NCBI GenBank assembly: GCA_914767715.1
Contig: OU612074.1
Coordinates: 1,813,501-1,877,500 of the forward strand
DNA: 64,000 nucleotides
Direction of reading: 5' to 3'
From: Membranipora membranacea
Lineage: Eukaryota > Bryozoa > Gymnolaemata > Cheilostomatida > Membraniporidae
Shown: in pieces, positions 23,801-35,525 of the stretch
Layout: every line of letters starts with the position of its first letter
Numbering within the stretch: the first letter of the stretch is position 1
Made by a program: the position numbers and the translations under genes
Notes under the pieces: generated by a model
Databases searched by the model: none
What the model saw: the letters and a program-made list of their open reading frames with translations, nothing else
Told to the model about the DNA's origin: nothing

Positions 23801-26800
23801 TATTAATCTGAAAAAAAAAGCAATGTACCAATGAAATGTTTACTAAATGTATAGAAAACAGGAATAAGAAGGACACCAAAAATATTGAGATTGTTCATCG
23901 ATCTTGTACAGAATGTTGTGGGCTTTCCAACAAAACAAAATCCTATTCATTGCTCAAACTAATTTTAAATTAGAGCAAAAGGTTGGAGGGTCCAGGGGCT
24001 AATTTACCATTTTATGCTCTAACTTGCCCCTGGGGGCAGTCGGACAAGGGCAAGAGCTCTAACTGAGAAAACGAGCTTCAAAGTTTTCACTTTAACAGTC
24101 GACTAATTAATCAATCCATCGATCCAGCCAATAATAGATGGGCTTCTCTTCATTTTTTGACCAATCTGATTGCATATTCTGAAAGAGCTCATCTTGTTGG
24201 ATCTGGAAGATGATTTCCTCAAAATTAAGAAACAGAAATCAAAAATAAGTTTTCTAACTTTAACTTCTCATAAAAAAACACATGTATTTTTCCTACCTAT
24301 CACTGCTCTCTGAGACTGTGACACAAATGTGTTAGGTATAGCAAAAAGCCTATAGCAGTCTAGATCTGGGCACACAGGAAGATGTAATACATATGGAAAT
24401 AAAATGGTATAAATATATAATCAATGACCATCCCTGATATAAAGATTTGGTTAATCTACTTTTAACAGGCTTATTACCCTGATGAGAAGTGTCCGAAAGA
24501 TTTCTTTGCTAAATTTCATAATAATGATCAGGCCCAAAAGAATATAGATACTTGGCACTATGGAGCAGGTAAATATGATATATATATAATATAGTATTAT
24601 GTGATATCTATGTTATGGTATAATAGAATATAATTGATTTCGTCCAAAATACAGATTGGTAAGGTGACCACTCATATGAAGTATATCTGTTAAGCAATAA
24701 AATTGCGAAGACAATCTGATAACCAATCAATTCTCTAAACTCAAAACAAATTATCATTTCCCCCTGTTGAACCCTCAAACGTTGCAAACGTCGCAATATA
24801 GCGTTCCACTAACATCACAATCCCAAAAACGTCGCAACAAAGGGTTTTTTAAACATCGCAACCAAACAATTGGGGTTGCGACGTTAAAAGAACCTTTAGT
24901 TGCGATGTTATTTTTGGATTGCGACGTTAGTGGAACGCTAGTTTGGGATGTTTTGACGTTCGAAACGTTTGTGGGTTCAACACCACCCCCCCAACTTTTG
25001 CCGCAGTTTCTTGGCACATTATGGAAATACAGCTCGGCCGTACGCCTCGACTAGCTGCGACATTGTCAAAGCAAGTGGGCCTTAGCACCAAGTTACCCTC
25101 ATAATTTGTAGTTTCCTACTACATCTTAACTTGTTGAATGAAATAGAAAGAAAAGGATATAAATATACTAGCCCTGAGTTGTAATAGAATAAGTTTGATC
25201 CATTTTGCCCGCAGTCCGGTTATTCCCGTTCTACTGCTTGTTCCAGAGTTTTACCAGCTGAGGACAGAAGTCAGGTATATCTAATTCGTGTATTATTCTG
25301 TAGGTACAATGTTATCGAGTGTAATCTATTCTCAGAACAGTACTCATATTGTGGTCTCACCTGCTACTCAATTTCTTGGCTTCATGGCGACTCCTGAAAC
25401 TAAATATCATATTCAACTTCGTCACCCTACGGACAGGTATGTGAAAGTATATAATTTTTATAATACAATAATATCATCATATATACAACTATATTTCTTT
25501 TATTATATATTATTATACAATAATATTATCATATATAAAACTATACATTTATTTTATTATATAATATTATAAAATGATATTATCATATGTAAAACTATAC
25601 ACATTTTAATTATTTATTATTATACAATGATACTAATATATATAAAACTATATATTTCTTCTATTATATATTATTATTCAATAATATTATCATAATATAT
25701 AAAACTATACATTTCTTTTTCAATATATCATTATGCAATAATATGGTAGTTGACTGCCACCGTCACACGATATTTTAGAACTCTAGGTCTGAATGCACTG
25801 AGCGGTTTTGCGCAATATCATCAATGAACTCCTCATAGAGTTATTATATAATTTCATATATATACTAGATATGCAGTGGTATATACTAGTATACATATAC
25901 TATTCATACAGTAGTGAACACTAGAATACGTATACCATACATGCACTAGTATATACTAGTATATCATTGCTCTACGACACATGGACTTGGACACCGACAG
26001 CAGCCTCAGCGATTCAATCTGCTGCTGCGACATTAGGGTGACTCACGCCATTAGTTAGCCTAAGGACCTAAGCTGTTTATCTGAGATTTGAAGTGTACAA
26101 GCAAATTTATTGAGGACTGCTGAGCTTACAACCGCTGTCAGCACGTTTGAGCGATCTAATTGCTGACAATGATATGTTTTGTCATTTTAAATGACTATAC
26201 GCCTGATAAGTGTGACAATTTGTTTTTCCTTCTTCTCAGGGCGATATCCTACCTTTTCCACTGGCACAGAGGAGGAGAGATTTTCAAGGGAATCAGTCAT
26301 GAGCTATTTAGCGGAGTTTTTACAGATTACCTGCTGCTGGGTTTATTGAAGGAACTGGAGGAGTGCTTAGGTTACTACGGAGAGCTTGGGTGTATATACC
26401 AGTCAACAGGCAGAGATGGCGTACTAAATGTAAGATAAGATAAGATAAGATATGATATGATTGATTTATTTGGTAAAATTGTCAGTGACATATTACAATG
26501 ATGGAGTAGAAATGCCTCTGTTTAAAATCTTGATGCTAACCGGTTTACATCTTTTGGCAAAAGGGAATGCGATCTTAGGCATGAATATCAGTCATTTAAA
26601 ACGTGCTCATAACAGTTGGCATAGTTGTGAGTGAAAATGTGTCATCTTTGAATGTTTTACTGCTAGTTGGTCCACAGGTTGTTTTTTTCATACCCCTTTA
26701 GTGACTTTTCAGACTGAGGTCTTTAAAACCATATAACGAACATGGACTAGTAAGACTTTCATGTTTGGTCGTATAAATGTAAGGTGTGAAAAATTCTAGC

Positions 26801-28924
26801 TCGCTTACTTGGGATTTTGATGATGTGTATTTCTACACTCTACTGGCTTATTTCAACACCCCACAATGCAGCTCTGCAGGTGATACGGTTACTATATGTG
26901 TTATCTGTGTATGTACTGTGCTCGACATGAGTATGTTGTGCATACATGAAAAAACAATGTATGTGGGAGAAAAAAACCAGAAAGCTGTTTATCAACGATC
27001 CAGAAACCAGATCCTGGTCTTCGTGATCTCACACCTGACTGCAAACATTCAGTCCCTACTCAATAGTGCCGTCTAGTTTAGAATGCATCTTATAATCAGT
27101 ATGAAGATTTAGGGCAAGTTACGATCATTCTTAGAGTAAACTAATAACACCTGTTTAATGCTATACAGATATCAAACTGCAGGTACCATCTAAAATGAGC
27201 TGTGATTTATACGCTATATCTACCACCAGTGCTGATTATGGCTGACACAAGTCAAGTAGAACAATTATTAGTACAACGATTATTATACTTATACCTGAGG
27301 AAAATTTATGTACTTTTTCTCTTGCGATATATGATTACATATGGTCCTGTCTAGTCTATTTACCTTACACATTGTTATGGCTGTCTACACGCTGCCCCCG
27401 CTGATTAGTCCTAATGTGTACTTCTGTCATATCTTCGGGCATATATCCACTCAGGGATCATGTCTCTGTCTGCGGGTGTTAAATAGAATCTTTGTCAAAA
27501 AACCTTGGGTCTTAAAATATTACAACAGGCCTCAGATCCACAAACGGTGAAAGAGTAGACACAGATATTCTAATTTGTACAGCCGCAATAAGAAATTTAT
27601 TTCCTTATTTAAAGTCGTCTCCCTTGTCAGAATGCAGCACCACATTCCCCTATGCACCTGTGTACATGGCCATTGCCACGAAAATCAAATATATGGTTTT
27701 TATATTTGTAGAGTTTATTAAAACACAGCCTATATGTAGTTTACATTGAAGAGGCGTTAAGGTTTATACCAAAAGAACAAATCATAGTCACAAGGCTTGA
27801 AGACTATAGCAAAAATGAGGTGAGTTCATCATGTATACCAGCTTCCTTGGCCATATCGCTTCTTGGCCTATCGGCTAAGATCAAAGTGTCACTACCAATA
27901 GGTGATTAGTGCCTCTTTTCCGTTTTTTTGGCACCTTGCTACACACTCAAATTCAGGATGTCCTCTATGATCTCTAGGATGCATTCTATTTTTCTAGGAT
28001 GTGTCACACACTCAGTATGAGGACTTCAAGCAACTTGTGTCCCTCTCTAGAGGCAGCCCACCCTCTGCTTAGTAATAAAAAGGTCATATGGCTTTATTTA
28101 AAATCCCCGCCTATGGCCTAAATGTGTCTGGTTCAGATGATGGAAGCCTTCTTTGTATTCAAGGAGGATTTCTGTTGTCTAAAACTTCTTGAATGCATTT
28201 CAGGCTTGGTATGGAAAATTAGGGCAACTTGCGATCATTATTAGAGTAAACCCAAATCTCCTGTTTAATGCTATACAGATATCAAGCTACAGGTACGATC
28301 TAAAATGATTGATTATTCATAATAAATGATCAATTAATCACCAGTGCCGATTATGGTTTTACACAAGTCATGTAGAACACAAACATTATTTTTCCTGTGG
28401 ATAATGTCTGTCCTCCTAGGAGTAGGAGGTGGCCCAGTCGGCTAGAGCGCTGGCCCTTGCATATCTCGATAGTGGAGCCCAACGCTCTGAGTGAGATTAT
28501 TTGGATCAGATCAGATCAGATGAAGATCATGGGTTTGAATCCCACTCTAGTCCATTCGACCTGCCTGCCAACAGAGAGCAACTTTGCGCAGACATTGCAG
28601 CCTAGACCATAAGGCAATTGATATTCCGCCACACATGCGCCGGGATGTAGCGTGTGATGCAACATCTGATTTTTTAATCAACCTTTCTCTTGTTATATAT
28701 GATTGCAGACGGCGACAATGAATACGGTACTGGAGGCGTTCGGAATAAAAAATCAAATATCTGCTCCATCACTCAAAGCTGCGGTTAATACAGTACTCAA
28801 TAAAGGAAAGAAAAATCGGATTGGTGAGAGCATAGTCAAGATGTTAGATGACTTTTTCATGCCGTATAATAAGCGACTTGCCGTACTGTTGGATGATGAC
28901 AGATTTCTTTATCTACGTAATTAA
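20857..28924 (+). CDS. Membrane-anchored carbohydrate sulfotransferase, CHST15-like, 8 exons
   Basis: Coding exons: 20859-21072, 22427-22673, 23462-23576, 24469-24568, 25304-25436, 26240-26429, 27712-27819 and 28709-28924. All introns are GT-AG with consistent phase; the product is 440 residues. Residues 6-25 form one hydrophobic segment after a short basic N-terminus, so it is a type II Golgi anchor. The 5'-PSB loop that binds the PAPS phosphosulfate is GVRKCGSTD (167-175). The 3'-phosphate motif is RHPTDRAISYLFHW (from 265), with S273 as the usual binding serine. A conserved C-terminal block reads YVVYIEEALRFIPKEQII...LEDYSKN (about 341-368). The order and spacing match the GalNAc4S-6ST (CHST15) group of the sulfotransferase family; it should transfer sulfate from PAPS to a glycan. 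The acceptor sugar cannot be read from sequence. The ATG at 20859 follows a tttttttacag acceptor at 20855-20856, so there should be an upstream non-coding exon. A longer in-frame ATG at 20745 is less likely. Confidence 0.9.
21348..21445. mobile_element. Hairpin element in sulfotransferase intron 1
   Basis: ttgctcccttccactggtca (21381-21400) pairs imperfectly with tgaccagtgg...gagcaa (21418-21438). The preceding agatcaagtt matches the start of the hairpin at 20341. Same family as the nested hairpin in the MITE at 20298-20680. Confidence 0.65.
23094..23445. repeat. 31-bp minisatellite followed by 12-bp repeat, abutting exon 3
   Basis: About eight units of atcagtataattgtatctat plus atcatcagtat (period 31 bp) to about 23345, then (gtatatgtatca)n to about 23442. 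The array stops about 16 bases before the exon 3 acceptor (ag at 23460-23461), so it replaces most of the usual branch-point region of intron 2. Confidence 0.85.
24765..24982. mobile_element. Near-palindromic MITE (about 218 bp) in sulfotransferase intron 4
   Basis: tgttgaaccc at the left and gggttcaaca at the right. Internal blocks are mirrored throughout: agcgttccactaac with its complement gttagtggaacgct, caaacgtt with aacgtttg, and repeated gtcgcaa/ttgcgac motifs. The whole element can fold as one long imperfect hairpin. The gcaac/gttgc motif recurs every 15-30 bp. No coding content. Confidence 0.85.
25440..25745. repeat. AT-rich tandem repeat, about 60-bp unit, about 5 copies
   Basis: Diverged units with tatataaaactata(c/t)at and ttattatacaataatat follow directly after the exon 5 donor (gt at 25437). 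The next few hundred bases (25860-25970) are rich in tatactagtata palindromes. Confidence 0.75.
27106..27350. repeat. Duplicated intron segment, copy 1
   Basis: 27106-27270 (agggcaagttacgatcatt, agagtaaac, ctgtttaatgctatacagat, then tctaaaatga and ccagtgc-gattatgg) recurs at 28214-28385. The parallel continues: tttctcttgcgatatatgat at 27320 matches tttctcttgttatatatgat at 28684, which is the acceptor tract of exon 8. The first copy has no ag followed by an exon. This looks like an old tandem duplication that included the 3' end of intron 7 and then lost the exon copy. Confidence 0.75.
27855..28083 (+). mobile_element. SINE with U2 snRNA-like head, copy 2
   Basis: Begins atcgcttcttggcctatcgg and then ctaagatcaaagtgtcacta, which is the U2 snRNA 5' end with few changes, then follows the same body as copies 1 and 3 (gattagtgcct, ctaggatgcattcta, ggcagcccaccctctg). 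A weak target duplication, gg(c/t)catat, flanks it. It lies in intron 7 of the sulfotransferase gene, in sense orientation. It is the copy that best preserves the first bases of U2. Confidence 0.85.
28213..28708. repeat. Duplicated intron segment, copy 2, split by a SINE
   Basis: Matches 27106-27350 in two parts: 28214-28405 and 28681-28708. The gap between the parts is filled by the tRNA-like SINE at 28406-28680. The right-hand part provides the functional exon 8 acceptor. Confidence 0.7.
28406..28680 (+). mobile_element. tRNA-derived SINE
   Basis: gtggcccagtcggctagagc resembles a tRNA 5' end with an A box, and gggtttgaatccc is a good B box. The distance between the boxes is longer than in a tRNA because of an insertion that contains (gatca)n. 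About 130 bp of tail follows. Insertion is supported by the neighbouring duplication, which is continuous at 27290-27330 but interrupted here. Confidence 0.7.
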
Positions 28925-28935
28925 AGTACATCTCT

Positions 28936-29050
28936 AACATGAACATGAACATGAACATGAACATGAACATGAACATGAACATGAACATGAACATGAACAT
29001 GAACATGAACATGAACATGAACATGAACATGAACATGAACATGAACATGA
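28936..29050. repeat. Hexanucleotide array (atgaac)n in the 3' UTR
   Basis: About 19 perfect units start 12 bases after the sulfotransferase stop codon, so they should be transcribed in the 3' untranslated region. Perfect identity between units suggests recent or ongoing slippage. The Met-Asn and Met-Phe open frames across it are artefacts. Confidence 0.9.
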
Positions 29051-29313
29051 TCATTGTAACTGTAACTGTGATTCATCTTCGTGTGCATGGAAAGACAATC
29101 CTACCAATCGTCCACATCAGTGAGCATAATGTAATTGTTGACATTTATTCTAATTGGTTAACTATAGTGAGACTTTTCACCCATAGCCCAGAGGCACCTT
29201 GTATGAGACCCTATCATCATCATTATCCTGTATCATCTTTCTGAATTTCAGCCGCAGTCTTGAATGTGCATACTCAAAAACTTATTTTCAGGTTAAACTA
29301 GATTTATGATGAA

Positions 29314-29319
29314 AATAAA
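29314..29319 (+). terminator. Candidate polyadenylation signal of the sulfotransferase
   Basis: aataaa about 390 bases after the stop codon, after the hexamer array. It is a reasonable 3' UTR length, but other signals cannot be excluded. Confidence 0.4.
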
Positions 29320-30329
29320 TTGATTATGTATATAATAGCATTGTTACTGGTAGTTCTGATCATCATAAGTGCTTTGATTACATCAGTGTTTGGTTGATGC
29401 ATTGTTTAATCAAGGAGTCCTTGGTTTAATGGAAGAAGCTTGATTTCAGAGTTTTTCCTCACTGAGCGTGTAAGAGAAACTCTTTTTTTCTTCTTGTCAA
29501 TTGTTGGTGCGCAATCAAACCAAGGAGAAAGTTTTTATTCCTTCATCAAATAAAGGGCCTCAAATTCATGAGTTGATTCATAAACATTCCTGTTGCAAAC
29601 AGCTGTTTTTGAGTGCAATACATTTGGTAAAGAATAGGACACGACAGTTTTACAATGCCAGATCACCAAAGCTGTGCCTTGAGTGATTATTAGTCACTGC
29701 CTATAGTGGGGATGATCGACCTTCAAACTACAAATGTGTTTGACTCCAAATGGTGTCATATTAACATTCTGTCAACGCTTTCTAGAACTATACAGAGCAA
29801 TATGCAAGTAATGAATTGTAGGGTATCTGTCAAGGGGCTGGTGGTTTTTTAGTATCCGGAGTTCAACTGTCACTTGATCAGGGGCTTGGCAATGAAGGGA
29901 CGGATACTGACATTGGGACATCGATATGCATATTGATGCTTTGCATTTCAAGTTCACACTCAAGGCTTTAGGAATTATTTGTAAACACTGGTCTATCTTA
30001 ACTAAACCGTGCTCTATGATGGACCAAAGAATCAGGAGTGGCTGCTTAAATCAGAGGAGGCCAACTCCTAGGTATACATCAAAATTCAATCCTAAAACCG
30101 TATTTCGAAAGTTTGTTCCTGTCAGCTTGCAAATATACTGTGAGTGAGACTAGTTCTGTTTTTTGGTTTAAATCAAAACCTCTTCAACGGTAAAATACTC
30201 ACTGCCCAAGTTTTTTGTGAATTTAGTTTTGCACAGAAAAAATTCAGACATTTAATTACCAATGCAGATTGTTTGAACACATATATTCTCATATTCGACA
30301 GAAAATAAAATTATTCTATGGTGTATTAT

Positions 30330-33037
30330 TCAATGACTTGAGTACTTCCAGAAGAACAAGCTGGCTACGAGGACAATCAGACAAGTGAGCAGACACCCAG
30401 CAACGGCAATCCAGTTGTAGGACTGATCAAAGAATGCCAAGACGCCTCACCTGAAAGTAAATAAATAATGCATATGATCGGACCTATTATGTTGTACTGG
30501 CCAGCTTAGAGGGGCAATGGTTCAAGAAAATTTCCTCTCTCCCCACACAAACGGATATCCACAGCTACGAATACTTTGTTTCTGTTTGTTTTTGTTGCAG
30601 TTTAATAGTATAGAGTTGAAGAAAATTTCCTCAACTAAATGAATACTCACAGCTACAAACAGTTGTTCTTTCATGATCCTAGAGCTCGGAAATCATTTTA
30701 ATTATTATTATTAATTTATGTGATTCTCAAAATAAAAACTGGGTAAAGAGATTTTCTAGGATACTGTCAAGGCCTAATGGATTAACTGTATTTAGTTTGC
30801 CAAAAATGTATCATGAAAAAAATATAGATTGGGTTAAAAACATTTTGATTTGAATAGATTCTTTTTGCCAATATTAACATAAAATGATGTTGTTATGGTA
30901 GCAATTTCTACACTTTTTATCTTAGCTTCCAGAAAGAACTACACATCGGCCGACATTATTTATTCAGCTCTGAACCCAGTACCATCTGATCTATATTTAT
31001 AGATGATGAGGTGATCTTCTACTTTAACGTAGCCTCTATCGGGGTGTTCTGTAACTTACTTTGATCAAGTAGTTAAAGTTGTCTTTAACTCCTTGATTTG
31101 ATGTAGAGAACAAATTGATGAGCAAAGTTACAAAAAAGTCATATTTAAATTTCATTCTATTCTCTTTGATTTTTTTTAACTAGAGAATTTTACACTATTT
31201 GAAGTCGTCAGGAGTTCTCTAACCTCTAACCTCTAATGCTCTGGATCAAATATAGGAGAGGTAAGGTTAGCTAGACCTGCTTCTGTTACATTACAGCCTG
31301 CGGTAGTCGTGGGGTAACTAGTCAGATATGGTTTGGCTATGAGTCCTCCTACGCCAACAACTGCTCCGTAAGCTACAAAATAAAGAAGGGATACAATGAG
31401 ATGTGCTGGGTTGAGTTGTAATTCTGTTGTACAAACTCAATCCAATCCAATCGCCGGTGTTGCTTCTTCGGGTCAGGACCGAGTTGGGTTTTGGCTCTTT
31501 AACATGTTGGGTTTTCCCTCGCTAGAGTACCATATTAATCCCAATTTCCATATAAATTAGAGGTTATTAGGGACCAGCAGACTGATCAAACTAACAAACC
31601 ACTGGTAATAGTGTGATGTAGAAATTGCAGTGAATAATGATATTGTGTAAAAAGATTGTGTGTTGAAGAAGGCATCACTGTTGTGGCAAAACAAGGGATT
31701 ATTAGTTTCTGCTCTACAACGCATTGAATAAGATTATGTTCTTACTTGTACCAGTGACGAAGCCAACAAATGCTCCTTTGGTGTTGGCGATTGGGATGTA
31801 AAGTCCTGCTATAAATAGTCCAAGAATAGGACCGCCAAACATCCCAATGAATGTTACTGCCATCTGAAAAAAGACATGCTAAGCTATAACTTAGATATGA
31901 GTCCAGCAAATACTAAAAAGTTTGGCTTCAAGAAGTATGGCATTAAGTTTTGTATTTCAGTACTTCTCATATATATACATGATGACGAAGAACGTTTAAA
32001 TTGACATTTGTATTATTGCCTCAAACTTTAACCTCAGTTCCTCAGGTTACAAATGCATACTTACGGAAAGCACACCCCCTCCTATTTCCTTAATGATCAT
32101 AGCCGTTAGCAGAGCAGCGATTCCCATTCAGAAAGCAATGCTCTTAGATATGATAGTAGCTCTCTTGTCTGTCACTGTCTTAGTAGTGAGCTGACTGTAC
32201 TGTAAAACAAAATTTATTTCACATGAGAAATTAGCATGGATTGAGATAGTAAAATAGATGATTGAAAGGTGGATTCACATTTTAGTTTGAGTAGTGATTT
32301 AATCTCAACTCTGTAGCTTTCTATATAAAGCACGGTCACGTTCCTCTAACCAGCCAATGAAAGCCAGTAACTGATTCCTTTGTTTGAATCCAGGATAACT
32401 CAATAATTTTGCCATGAATATGATTAAACTTCATTTGTTATTTTCCACATCTGAAGAATAGATCAACTTGTTTTATTTCATTGTAATTCTGGCTGAGGAA
32501 GACCAAGCTTCTTTATTTGCCATTCGATCAACTAAATACAATAACATCATTTGTAAAAATATAGATCACATTAAAATTCTGAATTATTTATGTTCAAACA
32601 TCAAGCATAAAGCATTCAAACACCATTATTTTGATTATTTTTTTCCTTTTTTCTTGATGGGTGGTTATGAAAAACATTCTTATCAAATGAAAGTCATGCC
32701 ATTAAATTTAAAAAAAAAACTTGTCATGAATTAAAAGTAGCGGTTGATGATATTATTGTGTTTGTTACCTGAGAGATGCACTGAATAAGGCTGAGAGCAG
32801 AAGACCTGGGAGTCCGGGCAGATGTCCAAATAACTTCATAACATACAGAGGGTAGAGCTAAAAGCACGAAAGTGACAACAACCAATGACAATTTGAAATC
32901 AACATAATTTCGGATTTACAGAGTTCAGAACCCAGCAGCGCTGGAGAACGCTACTTAGGATTAATTTGTGTCATCAAACAATTAATTTTTTTTAAACATT
33001 TTATTAAAAAAATTAAAATGAAAAAAATAAAAAAAGA

Positions 33038-33128
<91 letters not shown>

Positions 33129-35266
33129 AAAGGGTACAATTTTGATAAACAAGCTAGGGAAGGAAAATGTGACATATTTGAATAAAAACTAACACTTCAC
33201 ACTTCACTCAAAACATTTACAAGAACTTTATCAAGCTCAAACGAACAATGGGATGTTATGATCTTACCTGGTCCTTGGTGAATATCTCCCCTGTCTGCAG
33301 AGGGTCACAATGCCTAAAGTATCCGAACACTGATATACCGATAAGGACACTGACGGTCTGTAGTAAGATACATCCGAAGCATGTGAATATGTAGGCTCTG
33401 TAACAGAAAAGCTGATCGTATAAAGTACAAGATCAATCAAATAAAAACAAGCAGGATCCATTTATAGAAGTTTGGATGAATCTTTTTATCAATGTTTTTT
33501 CGAGTTCATAAGGATTGTGTGCTTACATTGAAGGTCATTATGGAATCATGGCCATGCTACACACTTCTTGTTTTTTTAAACTTTATTGGCATAATATTCA
33601 CTCTCAAAGAATGTTTTACAATATAAGCCCTGAAAAGAAAAATGAAAAAATGAGGAAGTTGAAAATAATTATTGTTGGTCATAAATGGTTAAATAAACTT
33701 AAAAAATAAATTAAAAAATTCATTAAGCATGACTTATAAACCTAGACTTACATTCTCTTGTAGTTTTTTGATCGTAATGAGAGTTAACGCTGCACTGATG
33801 TTTGAGTGCAGCCATAGAAGCCAGTAAACCATACAACACCATTCAGCAGAGTATTCCAAAATGTGTTTCTAACACGAGGATCAAAATCCAGGGTCCGAGC
33901 TCTGGATAAGATAAATAAGAGGTATCGAACCAGTAGTAATAATGACTTAAAGATCATACTTGGCTATCACTAATCACTGTTGACCAGGGCACCTGACTTT
34001 TGGGCAAATTCATTTCTCGACTTATCTTTCCTTGAACGTGATTTTGTTAAACCTTACACATTTTTCTGAACCTAATAAATGCATTCTCTAAAAAAATCTC
34101 TCATTTTTCACATACGGGCAAATTTTTTCTCTGTTGCCCAATCTCATCACGATGGGTGTTAATGGTATTGTTTGAAAAGCACAATCGTTGAATGAATGAC
34201 TAACATTCATGTACATTGCTTATCGATTCAAATTATCTTACTCTGTTGCATCGAGTCTTCCACTAATTTTAGCCGCTTCCCAGACTCCTGCGAAGGCGCC
34301 CTCCTGCACATTCACTCCGTAGATCATCACAAGAAACATTTCAGTCAACATCAAACTCAGCTGGAAGGCGTCAGTCCATAGTAAAGCCTTCAAACATCCC
34401 TACAATATAAACAAATTGATGACAAAGTGATATTTTGATGCAGTTAAAAATGTTTGTCATAAGCTGCTGTTTCACACATGATTACAACTGACAAATTTGA
34501 ATTAAGATTGAGCCGTGTTCTTTTTCATTCTCATCAAATTTGAAATTTGTGAGCCTTTTATGTCTCACTTCCATTTTTCTTCTTCTATTTTTTTTCCTTT
34601 TTGTTTTGCTTGCTCGGGTACATTCGGAAGAAAATAGCTTTTATGATGAAGATTGTCGTCAGTGAATATTAAAAAAAGAGAAAATAGGAGGCGTTAACAT
34701 GACACAGCTGTTAGTCACCGTTTTGTTTGTAGATGAATGCTAACTTACAACTGTTGTGTAGAGCATGGCAATAAAAGCGATGGAGAATATGGAAACCCAG
34801 ATGTTTATTCCATTAACTACAAAATTAAATACATAAATACATTCAACTGGAACTGAGGCCAAACTGAGACCACAGGGAGAAATGTCTTATTGGTCATAGA
34901 AAAGAAATCACTGGAATAAAAAGGCTCGGCAGGCGCACCAAAGAATCCAGTCATTCAATCATTGGTTGCCAAACTTTGCTCCATCAATTTAGACAAAACT
35001 CTATTTTTGGATACGAGTTACGTTAATAATTGTATTGACTACCCAAAAACAGTGATTTAGCTGGCTTAATGCGACAGAACAAAATCGACCACTTGATTGA
35101 TCTGTAAGTTGTGACTGTATTGGTCTAAATTGAATTCATGCTCAGTTACTAGTCCTATTTAACTAAAGCAATCAGATAAATTCATATCCATAAAATGGTG
35201 TAAAGCATTTTTACCTGGGGCAATCGATAAAGCTGGATCATAAATGACAATGGCTGTATACAGCAA
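30330..35266 (-). pseudogene. SLC5-family sodium/solute symporter, unprocessed pseudogene
   Basis: Minus-strand exon remnants: 35215-35266, 34749-34816, 34242-34399, 33752-33901, 33268-33397, 32769-32857, 32065-32199, 31752-31863, 31277-31372 and 30330-30445. SLC5 landmarks in order: IYDPALSIAP-VNGINIW; KALLWTDAFQ; FDPRVRNTFWNTLLNGVVWF; CDPLQTGEIFTKDQ; FGHLPGLPGLLLSALFSASL; VTDKRATIISK; FGGPILGLFIAGLYIP with NTKGAFVGF; and a last membrane segment in the final exon. The closest groups are the monocarboxylate/multivitamin/iodide-type transporters. Defects: TAA at 33784-33786 where the family has VQRY, TGA at 32128-32130 after SKSIAF, loss of the exon with the STISSALNS-type segment (leaving 32769 and 32199 out of phase), and no exons for the first membrane helices. 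The last exon uses a second ag (30446-30447) to stay in phase. Introns are retained, so it is a decayed duplicate or dead gene, not a retrocopy. Confidence 0.85.
33039..33129. repeat. 7-bp tandem repeat (ccgaaaa)n
   Basis: About 13 near-perfect units of ccgaaaa inside an intron of the SLC5 pseudogene. Confidence 0.9.
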
Positions 35267-35405
35267 CTGTAAAATTAAAGTAATGATGATCAAATAAAGA
35301 AATAATTCAGAAACAGATTCATGTCTAACACACAATATAAAACTTTTTTGATCAAAATAATAACAAAGGTCTTTGCAAGTTTTGCTAGCCGATGTGTTGA
35401 CTCTG

Positions 35406-35525
35406 ATCTGATTGGATGTTTTATAGGAAAGCGAGCCAATGCCAGGTCACTGAAATCTGTTCTTCCAAGAAAGTACCATCTGACCTGGCATTGGCTCCCT
35501 CCCTGCCACCAGCCAATCAGTGCCA
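35406..35525. mobile_element. Hairpin element
   Basis: gagccaatgccaggtca (35433-35449) is the exact reverse complement of 35481-35497. Outer bases ctgattgg and ccaatcag extend the symmetry. Small MITE-like element upstream of the first SLC5 exon remnant. Confidence 0.7.

Larger units (their letters stand above)
28925..30329. other. 3' UTR and intergenic gap
   Basis: After the hexamer array and candidate polyA signal nothing recognisable is seen up to the SLC5 pseudogene. The two neighbouring genes are convergent here. Confidence 0.5.

Noticed and set aside
28425-28550. Functional tRNA gene
   Set aside because: A and B boxes are present but too far apart and without a matching acceptor stem, with a SINE-like tail.
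28857-29244. Met-Asn and Met-Phe repeat open frames on both strands
   Set aside because: Produced by the atgaac hexamer array in the 3' UTR.
32128-32130. TGA in the SLC5 copy as selenocysteine or sequencing error
   Set aside because: SLC5 transporters do not use selenocysteine, no SECIS-like element was sought or seen, and a second independent stop plus a missing exon point to a pseudogene.
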